This document shows positions 11,489 to 21,800 of a stretch of 64,000 nucleotides of DNA, piece after piece. Positions within the stretch are counted from its first letter, which is position 1; each line of letters opens with the position of its first letter. Origin of the DNA: Favolaschia claudopus (Eukaryota > Basidiomycota > Agaricomycetes > Agaricales > Mycenaceae); NCBI GenBank assembly GCA_037176885.1, contig JAWWNJ010000110.1:804620-868619 (forward strand). Direction: 5' to 3'. Below the pieces are notes generated by a model that was not told where the DNA came from, ran no database searches, and saw nothing but the letters and a program-made list of their open reading frames with translations. Both the position numbers and the translations under genes were made by a program.

Positions 11489-12972
11489 CTAAGCTCCCTC
11501 CTCGGCAGCCCTTGCAGCTCTACGCGCCTTCTTGGCCGCATTCGCCGCTGCGGCCTTGGCTTTTTTGGCTTCTGCTTTTTCCTGAGCACCAATAAGTAAA
11601 CGAACGACAGTCATGAAAAAAAAAACAATCACCTCCTCCTCCTTCGCCTTGCGCACCTTCTCGGCCTCTTCCTCTTCCTTCTTTTTGGCTGCCGCTGCAG
11701 CAGCAGCGTTTCCTGCGGCTCCCCCTTTGTTGGCCCCTCCAGCCTTTTTGGCCTCGCGCATCTCCTTTTCATGCTGCTTGATATGCTTGATGCGGGGGTC
11801 GACGCTGGTGTGTGAAATGGTTAGACTCTGGGGAAGTAGTTTCTCTCTCTCTCTCACCTCAAACACAGATCTACAAGTCCTCTGACGCGTGCAATATCCT
11901 CCTTCTTCCGACGCGCGCGTTCACTCTTGTTCTTCTTTTCGGTGTACCGCTTGTCGTCCCGGCTGCCGAGATAAATAGATTATGGCGCGCCGACGTCTCA
12001 AAGAAACACGACCGACCTATCGCTGCCCTCATTGACCTCTTTATCCAACCACTCAAAGCTGCGCCAGCTGTCAAAGTTGTACCAGAAGTCGTAGAACGCC
12101 TCGACGTGTGCTTTGAGCGTGGCGAACTCGTGTCCTTCGATGTCGTTCGGGTCGCGGTCGCGGAGGGGGACGTCGGCGGAGGTAGGCACGGCGAGGCCGG
12201 GGGTGGGTTGGGTTTTTGAGAAGCGGGATTCGCGTTCGAAGATGGGGGCGAAGGAGGGGAGGAAGGGGGGCGGGTTTTTGGACTGGCGATTGATCGAATG
12301 AGTGAAGAACGTGAAATGGAGAACGAGACGGTACCTTGAACTCTTTCTCGGTCGGGACGTCGTCGATTTCTTCGAGGAATTGAGGATCGACTGAATCGAA
12401 CTGACGACGGCGCTCCGAGTTGGTGAGGACCTCGTGGGCTTTCTGGATACATTTAAAGAACGCGTCGTCATTCGTGTTGATGTTCAGGCCCAAGGCTGAG
12501 GCGACGGCGGTTTCTGCCTTGTCGGAAGCCTTTTTGTCGGGGTGGTGCCGCAAGACCTTTTTCCGGTCTGCGCAGCGTTGCAGAAAATAAATTGTTACGA
12601 ATGGTCCAGGTACTTACGGGCTACCTTGATCTGCGCGGGCGTGGCCCTCCAGCGGAGATGGCTGAGACCGAGAACGCGGTACTGATCCTGCTTTTTCCAC
12701 TCTTTGGGGTCGAGAGAGAGCAGGGCTTCGTCCTCGCTCTCTTCGCCAACGCCGAGGTCATCTTCTACGCCGTTTGAGAGGGGCGCGGCTGCGGCGCGGG
12801 CGGCAGCTGTTGCATGGTCGTACTTTTTATGGTCGCCATCGTGAATTTTTGTGACGTGAAGGTGGGCGAGAAACGCGGGGCCGGCGGCGATTAGAGATCC
12901 CTTGGCCAAGGGGGTGAGCTTGGAGGTAGAGGCGGGAGGGGAGTAGTCGGCGCGCAATCCTGCGATGGCCAT
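11489..12972 (-). CDS. zuo1: zuotin, ribosome-associated J-domain protein
   Basis: The start at 12972 gives MAIAGLRADYSPPAST; upstream in-frame codons exist but a start here fits fungal zuotins. The ubiquitin-like entry to the J domain is KEWKKQDQYRVLGLSHLRWRA. A 5' splice site at about 12614 joins AQIKVAH to RKKVLRHHPDKK, which contains the HPD tripeptide needed to stimulate Hsp70. Next come the zuotin homology region (AFFKCIQKAHEVLTNSERRR, FDSVDPQFLEE, FYDFWYNFDSWRSFEWLD) and the charged SRDDKRYTEKKNKSERARRK segment. The chain ends in an Ala/Lys/Arg-rich helix (KKARRAARAAEEGA). With Ssz1, zuotin forms the ribosome-associated complex at the polypeptide exit tunnel. Oddity: the model stops after the charged middle domain, and I see no C-terminal four-helix bundle such as that of yeast Zuo1. 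Confidence 0.9.
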
Positions 12973-13058
12973 TATTGTGAGCAAGCAAAAAAAAAAGTTG
13001 TGTGACTGCTTAGCTGTCACACATCATCTCCCCATCTGGCTCTCACCACGAACCAACG
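12973..13058. promoter_or_regulatory. short divergent intergenic region (zuotin / ankyrin)
   Basis: Only 86 bp separate the two divergent start codons, so both promoters and 5' leaders must share or overlap this region. It contains an A-rich run near 12988-12997 but no motif I can name. Confidence 0.4.
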
Positions 13059-13678
13059 ATGGCCGATACGGTGAATCTAGTCTGCAGCTCTCCTGCCGCG
13101 TTTCTCAACTCGAAGCAAAGCGCCCCAAGCCCGACCCCGCCAGTCTCTCCTCTGAAAGTATCGATTTTGCGCATCGTATGTTCGACGCGGCGCGTACTGG
13201 GAACACTGAACTTGTTGTCGCCGCCGTCGACGCTGGTCTGCCTGTGAACATCCTCAACTCTAAAGGCAAACGCACTGAACCTCTGGCGACTGTGTTCTGA
13301 AACTGTGTATGCTATAGGCAACAGCCTTCTAATGCTCGCCGCGTATGGTCCGTGAAGGGATGTGGTCTCCGAGTCTTTGTGCGTTGTTGACGCAGTGTCG
13401 CAGCGGGGCACGCGGATCTCACGACGAAGCTGCTCGAGCGCGGCGGGGATCCTAATATGCTCAATGATATGGGGCAATCGATTATTGCTGGCGCGGTGTT
13501 CAAGGGTCATGATGAGGTGGTGCGCGCGTTGGCTGCGAAGGGGGCAGACCCACGGATGGGGCAGCCGAATGCGATCCAGGCGGCGCATATGTTCAAGAGG
13601 GAGCAGCTGATGGAGGTGTTAGGCGCGACCGACGCGGATATTGGGCCCGAAGTGCCCATGCCGGTACCGCACCCTTAA
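13059..13678 (+). CDS. small ankyrin-repeat protein
   Basis: The start MADTVNL at 13059 is joined by a 41-nt intron (13080-13120, GTCTGC...CAAAG) in frame to RPKPDPASLSSESIDFAHRM. Ankyrin repeats follow: FDAARTGNTELVVAAVDAGL, then after two more introns AGHADLTTKLLERGGDPN, GQSIIAGAVFKGHDEVVRAL and the final LMEVLGATDADIGPEV block. The stop is at 13676-13678. The protein is roughly 160 residues, made almost wholly of three ankyrin units. Similar small stand-alone ankyrin proteins are common in fungi, with no established role; protein binding is the only reasonable inference. The second and third introns (about 13270-13320 and 13345-13400) were placed by repeat periodicity. Confidence 0.8.
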
Positions 13679-13740
13679 TGTAACCGATACTTACGCGCGA
13701 ACCGAACTGTAGCCTAGTGTACAAATGGACTGTGCGCTCA

Positions 13741-13795
13741 GCGTTGTAACTTACCAATACCCAATGCAACAACACCCTCTGCGAGATAGATCGCA
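13741..13795 (+). repeat. short dispersed repeat, copy A
   Basis: This stretch resembles 15193-15242. Both contain TTGTAACT(T/C)AC, then GCAAC, then (C)TCTGCGAGATA(G/A)ATCG in the same order and with similar spacing. The two copies are about 1.45 kb apart in the same orientation. They may be remnants of a duplicated element or the ends of a decayed insertion. Nothing more can be said from the sequence. Confidence 0.35.
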
Positions 13796-14204
13796 CCAGA
13801 CAACTCCCCCGGGATGCGGAACAATTCGACTCGAAACGCAACTCGAAAGACATAGCGTCCACCTTGTAACACAGACGCTCCATACACACCCGGAGCCATA
13901 GAGCAGAAACACAGAGACAGGAACTACGATTTCATACTCCTTTGATTATAGATGTGACCTTGAATTACAGTCTGTACGACTGAGCTACTTGGATGAGCTG
14001 AGGAGCGATGGACGAGACGCACCCAACCTGGCAAGCAGCATTTGCTCTTGAGTCGAAGATTTGTGCTCATTAGGAGTTTGAAGACTCTTGCTTTTGATGA
14101 TGTTTCTCATGTCAAAAGTTCTTGAGGGTGAATCTTGCGGTGTTGAGGTCTTCAGCACTTGTCCAAGTACCTGATCTTGAGGAGTCTTGATTCTTGACGA
14201 TTTG

Positions 14205-14290
14205 TTTTGGTCTTGCGGGAATCGAGCCGGCGCTCACAACCGGTGGATGTTTTGTTCGGCGCACTATCCACTTGAGCACTCGAGCGTTGC
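14205..14290 (-). other. tRNA-like Pol III A/B-box pair (degenerate)
   Basis: On the minus strand the words TGCTCAAGTGG (matching the A-box consensus TRGCNNAGTGG well) and GGCTCGATTCC (matching the B-box GGTTCGANTCC at 10 of 11) occur in tRNA order about 50 nt apart. However, I could not fold the stretch into a cloverleaf: the acceptor arms do not pair, and no 7-nt anticodon loop with U33 is evident. A decayed tRNA or tRNA-derived short interspersed element is more likely than an active tRNA gene. Confidence 0.25.
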
Positions 14291-15192
14291 ATTCAGTGAG
14301 TTCGAGTGGAGCCTTGCTTGTCTGTCATGAACCTGAGGTGCGTGAGGTCTTGGTGAGGCCGGCAGCGTCAAAAGCAGTAGACCTCCAAACCTTCGGAACG
14401 AATGTGAAACCAGGGCAAAGGACGAAGATTTGAACGAGAAACTCACCGGCTTGACAGATAACGATTTTATTGATGGGTGAGGGTGTGTGCGCAGAACTGG
14501 CGGCGACGAGGGGGTTCACCTTTCACCCCAAAGACCTATGAGTGCTGTTCCAGCCAAGACTAATCAATGAGAGAGTGTTTAGAAGTTGAAGGGGGGTCGA
14601 GTTGTCGCTAGAGAGGTGCGGGATAGGCCGAGAAAGCACGGGAAGCTTGGATGTAAGTAGATGGGGTGCAATTTGAGGGTGTAGAGCTATTTTGCTTCAT
14701 AAATGGGCCAAACCAGCGTTGTCTGTTGCAAACTGGAGTCGAGTTGAGCTTTTTTTTGTTTCAGATTGCAGTCAAGAAGGTTCGAGGACAGGTTTGCAGG
14801 AGAGACAGAGTTGATTATGAGGGAGATTTTCTGGGATTGGTAACGTCTAGGTCGGAGTTCGGTTACGATGCAGAGGGGCGTGAACGTAGAGGTGAGCAGC
14901 CAGAACTGTCTTGAACGTCATAGTCCCTGTCCGCAAAACTGTAGTCAGCCAGAAAAATTTGTCGAGCGACGTCGTTGGTATACTGGGTGTTTCAAAGATC
15001 GTGTGTCGAACGAACCGGCGGTAAGTAAGCTTGTAAGGATGGGGCGTGAGCTCTTTCATATGCAGTCTGAGAACGCGGCGTTCAACGCGCCAACGCGCTC
15101 CCGGCGCGTCTTTCTGGTCTGCCAGGCAAGGGGCGAGACCACTGTGACTGAAGTGCAGCTACGGCGAGAACAAGGTCGAGTCTGCGTGCCAG

Positions 15193-15242
15193 CGTCGTAT
15201 TGTAACTCACAAAACGCAACCCCCCCTTCTGCGAGATAAATC
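15193..15242 (+). repeat. short dispersed repeat, copy B
   Basis: This is the second copy of the element at 13741-13795, sharing TTGTAACT, GCAAC and TCTGCGAGATA-ATCG in the same order. It lies about 360 bp before the eS10 start codon. Confidence 0.35.
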
Positions 15243-15604
15243 GTGTCACTCGAGTCCAAACACGCTTCACGAGAGATTCACAATGGTTCAAGTTAAGCAT
15301 TTGACGCGCGTAATGACAGGTTGATGTTGTTTGCGGGTATTGATTCGCGAAGGCTAAGCGTCGTACCCTCCGAAAAGTCAACCCGCCCCGTCAGCGCCGG
15401 CCCCGCCCTCCAACGCCGCCCAGTGAGTCTCCTGCTGACTTTGCAGGTCCCCCGTGGCCCACATCCAACTTTTCTGGGCGAAAACGGGGCACGGGGAGGC
15501 TGGATTGGGGTGCAACTTAGTGGATACCGTGCTGACACGATGGCAGACCGGAATTTGTGCGACAGCAGCTGCTCGCACATCCGCAAGACCTCGACCCACC
15601 CAAC

Positions 15605-16153
15605 ATGATTATCACCAAAGAGAACAGGCGCGTCATCTACGAGAACCTCTTCAAGGGTCCGTGCGTTCTTTCTTGCCATATATCACTGCTCACTCGGCGC
15701 AGAGGGCGTACTTGTGGCTAAAAAAGACTTCAACGCGCCGAAGCACGAGGAGCTCGATGTGCCCAACCTCCACGTCATCAAGGCCCTCCAGAGCCTCACC
15801 TCAAAGGGCTTCGTCAAGACCCAGTTCTCCTGGCAGTGGTACTACTATGTCCTCACCCCGGAGGGCGTAGAGTATCTCCGCGAGTGGTCCGTCCCTTTCT
15901 TACTCTCTTGCCATCCTTCCCCCGACCCCCACCCAGGCTCCACCTCCCCGCCGAGATCGTCCCCGCCACCCACAAAAAGGCTGCCCGCCCGCCGCGCCCT
16001 GCAGGCGTCCGTCCCGGCCCCGGCGGAGGTGACGGCGCGTACCGCGCACCCCGCGGCGACCGCGATGATTACCGCAAGAAAGAGGGCGGTGGTGCTCCAG
16101 GAGAGTTCAGGCCCCAGTTTGCCGGCGTTGGACGGGGCGCACCCAGAGAATAG
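15605..16153 (+). CDS. rps10: 40S ribosomal protein eS10
   Basis: ATG at 15605 begins [18 protein letters not shown] first intron (about 15659-15703) joins in frame to [20 protein letters not shown] and [18 protein letters not shown], then [21 protein letters not shown] second intron (about 15887-15936) joins REW to [20 protein letters not shown]. The tail is Gly/Arg rich ([16 protein letters not shown]) and ends at 16153. This is the complete eS10 fold followed by the usual disordered, basic C-terminus. The protein sits in the beak of the small subunit near the mRNA entry channel. Confidence 0.97.
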
Positions 16154-16262
16154 ATGTACTCCATGTTCATGCGTATTCCATGCTTTCCATGACATGACAT
16201 TCACTGCCAATTTATTCAAGCTTCATTTTCAGAGGTTTGAAACCTAAGGATTTTCCATTCAA

Positions 16263-16937
16263 TGGCTCGTTGTCCAACTAAGTCAACTGACGGCGGCAGT
16301 CTACGCGGAGTCTTGGTGTACTGGTCAGTCACCCAAACACTTGTCTCGATTCCGCCACCATGGTGCACGTAAAGATGTCGAAGACGTTCCGTCGGTGGAC
16401 AGGCAATCTTGGCTCAATTCTGACGAAAATGTCGAAATCGATGTCAATTTCGAGCTTCTCTCGCTGCGCAGAAGGACTATTTAACATTCATCTCACTCTG
16501 AATCGACCCAACCACGAGAGAGTCAGCTGGCATGTTGAGGGTGAATCTGTATTTCGACGCTGAGAGGCATGGCCCACGAGGTTGGTCTGTATGTTGTTGT
16601 GCTTCTGGACATTTTTTGGGATGGCTGGCGTAGAATTTCTCGTGAATCTCGTACTCGTCCACAGTCGTTCTGGATGAGGTTTTCCTCAGATACAATCTAC
16701 GGGCTGCAATCGCTGAGTGTCGGAGAAATTCCGAGACGGTCACGTCCTCGACTGTATTCGCTCGGAAAGCGGGATGAACCCGCCAAGGACCTTCTCAATC
16801 ACCGCATATACTGACTGGTTCGAGTATGGGCCAACATTGTTGACATAAAGCTTGACTACGCCTTCGTTGAAGCTGGAGGGGAACCAACAGAACTTGTCAG
16901 AAGTATAGATCGGCGAATTTGACAAGGGCGATGGCAC
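16263..16937 (-). other. possible uncharacterised gene or gene remnant
   Basis: On the minus strand three stretches look protein-coding in composition but lie in different frames. The first is 16937-16740, with LYVNNVGPYSNQSVYAVIEK and a stop after IPLSERIQSRT. The second is 16743-16477, with TVSEFLRHSAIAARRLYLRK. The third is about 16480-16330, with KLEIDIDFDIFVRIEPRLPV ending VAESRQVFG. They could be exons of one small gene or a decayed copy of a larger one. I do not recognise the family. The region lies between the 3' ends of eS10 and the exonuclease gene. Confidence 0.25.
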
Positions 16938-17029
16938 TGGCCGCCAACTTCACGAACAAAAACAGTGCACGACAAAACACTCTAGATACGGGATAGATAC
17001 ATACATCCGATACATTATTGAAAAAAATC

Positions 17030-18740
17030 TTACAACGCCGCCACCCCCGCCACCCACTCATAGTGCCGCTCCCAACTCCGCAAATCCGTCTGTATCAACA
17101 ACCGCAGCTTGCCCAAATCGTACTGCAGCTTCGGCCAATTCCTCACCGCGCTCACCACGTACGTCACCACCGTCCCCCGCGCCAGCGCACCCGCCCCCGG
17201 CTCGCGCCGCAGCGCCAGCTCCGCGCACATCGTGTCGATGTCGCGCTGCCCCAGCGCCCAGTGCCGGTACGCCCGCAGGTGTTGCGGCGCGACGCCGGCG
17301 GCTTCCATGTCCGGCGTGAGGAGGATCATGGGGACGCGTTCAGGCGCGGGGACGGGGTTTGAAGATGGCGATGGTGGCGCGAGGCACGCGTGATGATGTT
17401 GTACAGCCAGACTTGTTGCGTCCACCGTGATTTCGTTCGTCTTTGCCAGTGCCAGCAGGTGCGCATACACCTGAAAGCCGCAATACGCGTCGTTCGCCGC
17501 GTCTAGATGCAACACTCAGTCGATGGTAGAAGAAAATAAGAGAAGCAACACTCACACTCGATTTGCCTCTCGTTCTTTTCCAACGCGGGATGCTCCCAGT
17601 TCCCTATCCGCACGTCGTCGTCCTTCTCCAGCTTTTTGCCAAGGTACCGCTCCACCAGCTACGCAACCTTTGAGTTTAGTTTCATGCGTCGAGAACAACG
17701 CGTAGCGCACCTTCGCTAGTGCGATGACCTTCCTCCCGCCTCCCCACACCTCCTTCGTGGTCGGGTCCACCAGACGCGCCAGCGCCCCCAGCTCGACCAG
17801 CCCCCGCATCATCACACCGTAATCCTTGAACAGCTTCTTTGCGTCGTCTGTGTGCGTTCATTCGTCCCTCTTTAGCTCGTGACCCCAAGAAGAAGTACAA
17901 CTCACTCAGGATATTCGCCCCCGCTTTCGGCACGTCGGGGTCCTCCAACAGCTGTTGCAGCGCGAGAGGGAACCGCGGCATCGTTGTCTTGGAGGTGCGT
18001 AGCTGTATGACCACAATGCGCCGTTTGTCCGCGATTTGGACAACAGAGATTGGTCGAACGCCGTTCTTGCGGAACGCGACGACCCATTCAAAGTCGACTG
18101 AGAGCGGGCTATGTTCGTTGCGTTTCATCTCAAGTATAAAATATAGAAAGGAAAGCAAAGGGATGCCTACCCTGTTTGGTCCAGTTCTGCGACCCATTTG
18201 TCCGCGTCCGCTTCGGTGGTGGTAAAGTGCAACTTCGGGGGAGGTGTGAGTGTCTTGTAGCTGTAAACAGGCAATTCTGTTGTTGTTGTCGTCGCTGCGA
18301 CGGGCTCGGTTGTGGCTACGCTGGTCGAGGTCTTCGTCTTCTCCTTGGCTTTGGTGATTCGTTGCAAGGAAGACTTCTTGGGAGGCGCAGGCGCGTTTGT
18401 GGCGGGCCGAAAGAGTGGATGCAGGGGAGGCGCTGGCCAAGGATTCACCCTGCATTTTGTTTTGTTTGCATTATATGGGATTGTTAGACGCGTTAGTTAC
18501 GCACGTCTCGACGGAAAGTGGCGTCCGCGTCTCCATATCCATGGCTGCCAGCGCAGCCAGAACGCGACTTTGCCCGGGTGCGGAAGAGGTAGACATTGGC
18601 TTCTTTGGGGCCCGGCGCGGCGGGGATGGTGGAGAGGCGCGATAGCGGGAGGCCAGGACCAGCGGTGTTTTGGACATGAAGGCGGGAGGATGAACTTCAC
18701 GGTCACCTGATCGAGATTTTCGATCGCATAGCTCGGTCAT
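17030..18740 (-). CDS. DEDDy-type 3'-5' exonuclease domain protein
   Basis: Reading leftwards from 18740 (an internal start, MSKTPLVLASRYRA at 18677, is an alternative), an intron joins SVET to VNPWPAPPLHPLF. A disordered Ala/Pro/Lys-rich linker precedes a 3'-5' exonuclease domain. Motif I is LSVDFEWVVAFRKNG (Asp and Glu metal ligands), preceded by WVAELDQT. The motif II region is GANILNDAKKLFKDYG, and motif III is YAANDAYCGFQVYAHL with the Tyr and Asp of the DEDDy class. KTTMPRFPLALQQLLEDPDV lies between them. The remaining about 150 residues (to 17030) are not a known domain. The arrangement resembles Werner-like exonuclease proteins of fungi, without a helicase domain. A role in DNA or RNA end trimming is inferred only from the family. 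It is in tandem with the Sds3-like gene. Confidence 0.85.
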
Positions 18741-18868
18741 TGAAATCGAAATCGGTTTAAAATTGAGTAGGCTTCAAGTTATACAACAGCAGAATTAATA
18801 ATATGTATAGAACGTCAACATGAGAATATGCAACTACAGATCAATCTCTATCCACAGTCACCCAGAAA

Positions 18869-21800
18869 TCACAACCCTGGTATCCGTTCGCTTTTTGGAG
18901 GTGGTGGTAAGAGTGGCGGCGGGGGAGCCAATATCGGCGGCGGCGAAGGCACCCGACTCGACATTTTCTCGACCTTGTCACCTTTGAGATCCTTTTCAGA
19001 ATCAAAGCTCCCTTTCAAGCTCGTTAACGGAGGTTTACTAGGATACGGCGATGGTGTGGGATTCCCTAGATTCGCAAAGGGCCCTACGAACGGCGAATCG
19101 TTGCGCATCCCAGTCCCCTTGTCATCGGCCGGAGAATGGGAATTGGATGTAGCGGTGGGCGTGGTGGTCCGCGGCGAGCTCGTGTAGGCTTGAGACGACG
19201 AGGGTCCGTTGATCATGGCGCCGACCATCATTTTACTGGATTGCGGAGGCGGCGACGGTAATCGCTCTCGTTCAGATCGATGCAGCACAGGCGACCGACT
19301 CGGGGTTGGTGCGCGCGTGCTTAGTGGACCGATCCCACCGCTCCCAGAACCCAAGCCCGTTCCGCCACCCAGTATGCTAGGGCCGCTCAGGATCGGGGTG
19401 TTTGCGCCGTATCGCGAGCCGCCACTTCCCCCACCAAATGCTGAAGGACTAGGCAGTGTGCGATGAGAGGACGGAGATAGAGTGAGTCCGCTTGGTCGTG
19501 ACGGCCCACGCGATGGAGGACCTGATGCCGACGGAGGAGGGGCTTGACTTTGCGAATAGCGTCGTGGAGAGGACGGGTGTGACGAGGGCCGATGACTCTG
19601 TCCTGCATCGCCGCCGAGATATCCGAGAGACGTGGAGGACGAAGGAGGCATTCGGAAAGCGTCTTCAAGGGTGCGAGATCCGCGTGGAGCGGTCGGCGTC
19701 CCAGACGGTGGAGGTGTGTGCAAACTGCGCGCACCGCCAGCCCCACTGCTGGTATACGAGCTGCTCATGACAAATGGAGTCGCAAGGGGGCGATCGCGTT
19801 CGTCCATCTGCGCTGGCGGCGGCGGCCGCTTACGATAGTCAGAATGCTCGCGGTCATCACCTTTCCACCGTCCGTCATTGGGAGAAGATTTGGAAGGATT
19901 CAAGTTGATCATCTCAGCTTGGTGCTGCGAGCGACTGTCACCATGCGGTGGTCGTGCCTCCATGTGAACACGACTGTCTCCGTGAGGGCGATTGTCGAAT
20001 TCACGCGAAGCGCGCGGGCTGAGTGACGGTCGCGCTGACGAAGCCGTCGAACTCGGATGCACATGACTGGGCGGCGGACCGTGAGATGACGAGGGGGGCT
20101 GAGGAGGTGGCCCAGGCTGAGCATGATGGTGATGCACAACATGGTGGTGGTGGGGTCGGTGGTGATGATGAGGGGCTACAATCCCGTGGTGGTGCGGCGG
20201 CGGAGGGGCGCGATGTTGCTGCTGTTGTTGCATCTGCATCATGTACTCGCGACGATCGTATTCGTGCATGTCCCGCTCCCGTTCTCTCTCCCTCTCCCGT
20301 TCCCGTTCTCTTTGATCCCTTTCTCGATCCCGGTCCCGGTCCCGGTCGCGGTCACGATCTCGTTCCCGTTCTCGTTCCCGCTCCCTCTTGTCCCCTCTTT
20401 CGCGCATCATTCTCTCCTCGTCTTCTGGTCCTGGAGGTCCTCCCCCTGGGCGTACCATGGGCATCCCCATCCCAATCACTCTTCCCTCCCCAGGGGCGCG
20501 CACATCGCCGTCCCCAATGACTCTCGCTTCCGTAGCATTTGCTGCGCGCCATTCCGACGGCTTGCCCCATCTGCCTGGAGGTGCTCCTTGCGGAGCGATA
20601 CTCTCACCACGCCTTGCTGGCGTCCCGAACACCCCATAGCCCATCTCGAATGCTTGCTGCTGCTGCGAAGCGCCGGGATGCCCGTGATGCCCATGCAACG
20701 GTGGCGGCCCATGGGGGTGGTGCTGCGGTGGGGGACGGAAGGTTCCCATTGACGGTGTAAAGCTAGGCTGCATTTGTGGTTGTTGCTGCTGGAATTGGGG
20801 CTGTTGGGGATGCTGCGCTGGAGGAGGCGGGGGCACACGGTTGAACGCGGGCTGTTCGTAGACCGGCGGAGCTTGCTGTTGAGGCGGAGGTGGCATGCCC
20901 ATTCCCATATTCATCCCCATCCCGCCAACCACTCGCTGCGACTGTTGTGGTGGGGCACGGCTAGATATTTGAGGCTGTTGCGGTTGCTGCTGAGGCTGCG
21001 GAGCGGCATTGTGCTGGGGTGCAGGAGGGGGATGTTGGTGTTGGAGCAAAAAATCGAGATCGTTTTGGATATCGTTGGCGCTGAGGGGAGCGAGGTCTGG
21101 GAATACAAGTCGCTGAGGTGCCACGTTTTCGTTGGGGCGAAGCTCAGCGTGCCGCTGGCTCCGCGACGAGAGTGAATCTGATTGTAATGGCAGCGCCGAC
21201 TTGATGATTTGGTGCAAACTCGGAGCTGGGGACATTTGACTGTGCTGGGGTAATAGAGGAGGGATGCGGCGCACTAGACATAAAAGAGTCAGTCAAGGAT
21301 CGCAGAGGTCAAGCCAGAGAGCGCACATGTCTGCGGGCGTTCTATACTCCTTCGTTCCCGTTCCAACTTCCTGCGCTTCCGGTTTGTTTCCGCTATCATG
21401 TCAGTCTGTAGGTCGTCGCGTGCAAGCTGTAAACGAAATAAAATGAACGCGGGTCAGAATGGAAACACGTAAAAAAGCACCTTCCACCACGACCAGACGC
21501 CGCTCTCGCTCACACGTCGCCTGCGCTCGGCATCGGAAGCTTCGAATTTACGTTTGCGTGTTGCGAGCTCAATCCGACGGTCCCGACGCGTCGCAAGCTC
21601 GCGCTGGATGTGCAGCTGTTCAGGGTGTGTGCCGTTGGTAACGAGCGATTCTTCCCAGCTGAGCCCCTCCATGCGATCCAAATAGACTGCTTCACGGAGA
21701 AGTGCGTACTTGAGCTCGATGGCTGCGAGAACATCGAGTGCTTCGGCGCGATGCGCGGGCTGTACCTCCATCTCAACGTCCGCGTCGACATCACCATCGA

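Larger units (their letters stand above)
13679..15604. other. 1.9 kb gene-poor intergenic region
   Basis: No gene is recognised. Several ORFs of 60-140 codons lie on both strands, but none shows a known domain, consistent frame or convincing splice pattern. The stretch contains a pair of similar short elements (see repeats at 13741 and 15193), a tRNA-like Pol III box pair (14205-14290) and T/C/G-biased sequence rich in CTTGA words around 14,040-14,200. The last few hundred bases should contain the eS10 promoter and leader. Confidence 0.5.

Noticed and set aside
14205..14290. Functional tRNA gene on the minus strand
   Set aside because: A- and B-box words are good, but acceptor, anticodon and T arms do not pair and no anticodon loop with U33 is visible.
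19592..21175. Several long + strand frames opposite the Sds3-like gene
   Set aside because: They mirror the low-complexity Pro/Gln/His/Arg-rich coding sequence on the minus strand and show only translated-repeat composition.
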